Shown here: positions 5,755 to 5,765 of the stretch, one piece after another
How positions within the stretch are numbered: position 1 is the first letter of the stretch
Layout: each line of letters begins with the position of its first letter
The notes under the pieces: model-generated
Seen by the model: the letters and a program-made list of their open reading frames with translations, nothing else
The model's database searches: none
What the model was told of the DNA's origin: nothing
Position numbers and translations under genes: made by a program
Source: Spirochaetaceae bacterium
Lineage (GTDB): Bacteria > Spirochaetota > Spirochaetia > Treponematales > Treponemataceae
Length of the DNA: 5,765 bases
NCBI GenBank assembly: GCA_031272345.1
Contig: JAISTZ010000010.1
Coordinates: 1 to 5,765 of the forward strand
Reading direction: 5' to 3'

Positions 5755-5765
5755 CACCAACCTCA

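Noticed and set aside
5638..5765. A possible TPP riboswitch or other leader element, considered because the first genes use TPP.
   Set aside because: The predicted leader is only about 24 nt and no CUGAGA-type core motif is present.

Overview
The window appears to come from a G+C-rich bacterium with a diderm-type envelope. The coding region is roughly 63-65% G+C where I counted, and the solute-binding protein has a cleavable signal peptide without a lipobox, which suits a free periplasmic protein. A spirochaete or similar lineage is my guess from the look of the proteins. That guess is weak, and no marker gene is present to settle it.

All supported genes lie on the minus strand. From right to left: a GC-rich inverted repeat (5727-5754); a good sigma70-type promoter (5668-5696); then a tight five-gene unit running to position 387. 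Its genes are (1) the transketolase N-terminal (TPP-binding) subunit, 4768-5637; (2) the transketolase C-terminal subunit, 3770-4768; (3) an uncharacterised 261-residue protein with two possible SCP2-like halves, 2961-3746; (4) an SsuA/NMT1-type periplasmic solute-binding protein, 1967-2947; (5) a single-chain ABC permease-ATPase, 387-1970. Junctions are a 1-nt overlap, 23 nt, 13 nt and a 4-nt ATGA overlap, so co-transcription is very likely. No internal promoter or terminator stands out.

As a system, this reads as a dedicated importer (genes 4 and 5) joined to a split TPP enzyme (genes 1 and 2) and a possible hydrophobic-ligand or carrier protein (gene 3). The transketolase keeps the TPP chemistry and the active-site histidines. 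By my ungapped alignment it lacks the conserved Asp (yeast Asp477, here Ala123) and probably a phosphate-binding Arg (yeast Arg359, here Thr16). That suggests a non-standard, perhaps unphosphorylated, substrate. The importer family handles sulfonates, nitrate, thiamine-precursor pyrimidines and similar small molecules; the substrate here is unknown.

The left 360 bases are different: about 48% G+C by my count. They hold the 5' part of a RelE/HigB-like toxin gene (PF06296-type), which runs off the left edge. It is driven by a near-consensus promoter (TTGACA-17 bp-TATTAT) placed so that transcription should begin at the start codon, so the message is predicted to be leaderless. This looks like an acquired toxin-antitoxin module next to the chromosomal operon, with its antitoxin probably outside the window.

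No RNA genes, CRISPR arrays, insertion sequences or riboswitches were recognised. No gene-free stretch exceeds 130 bases.
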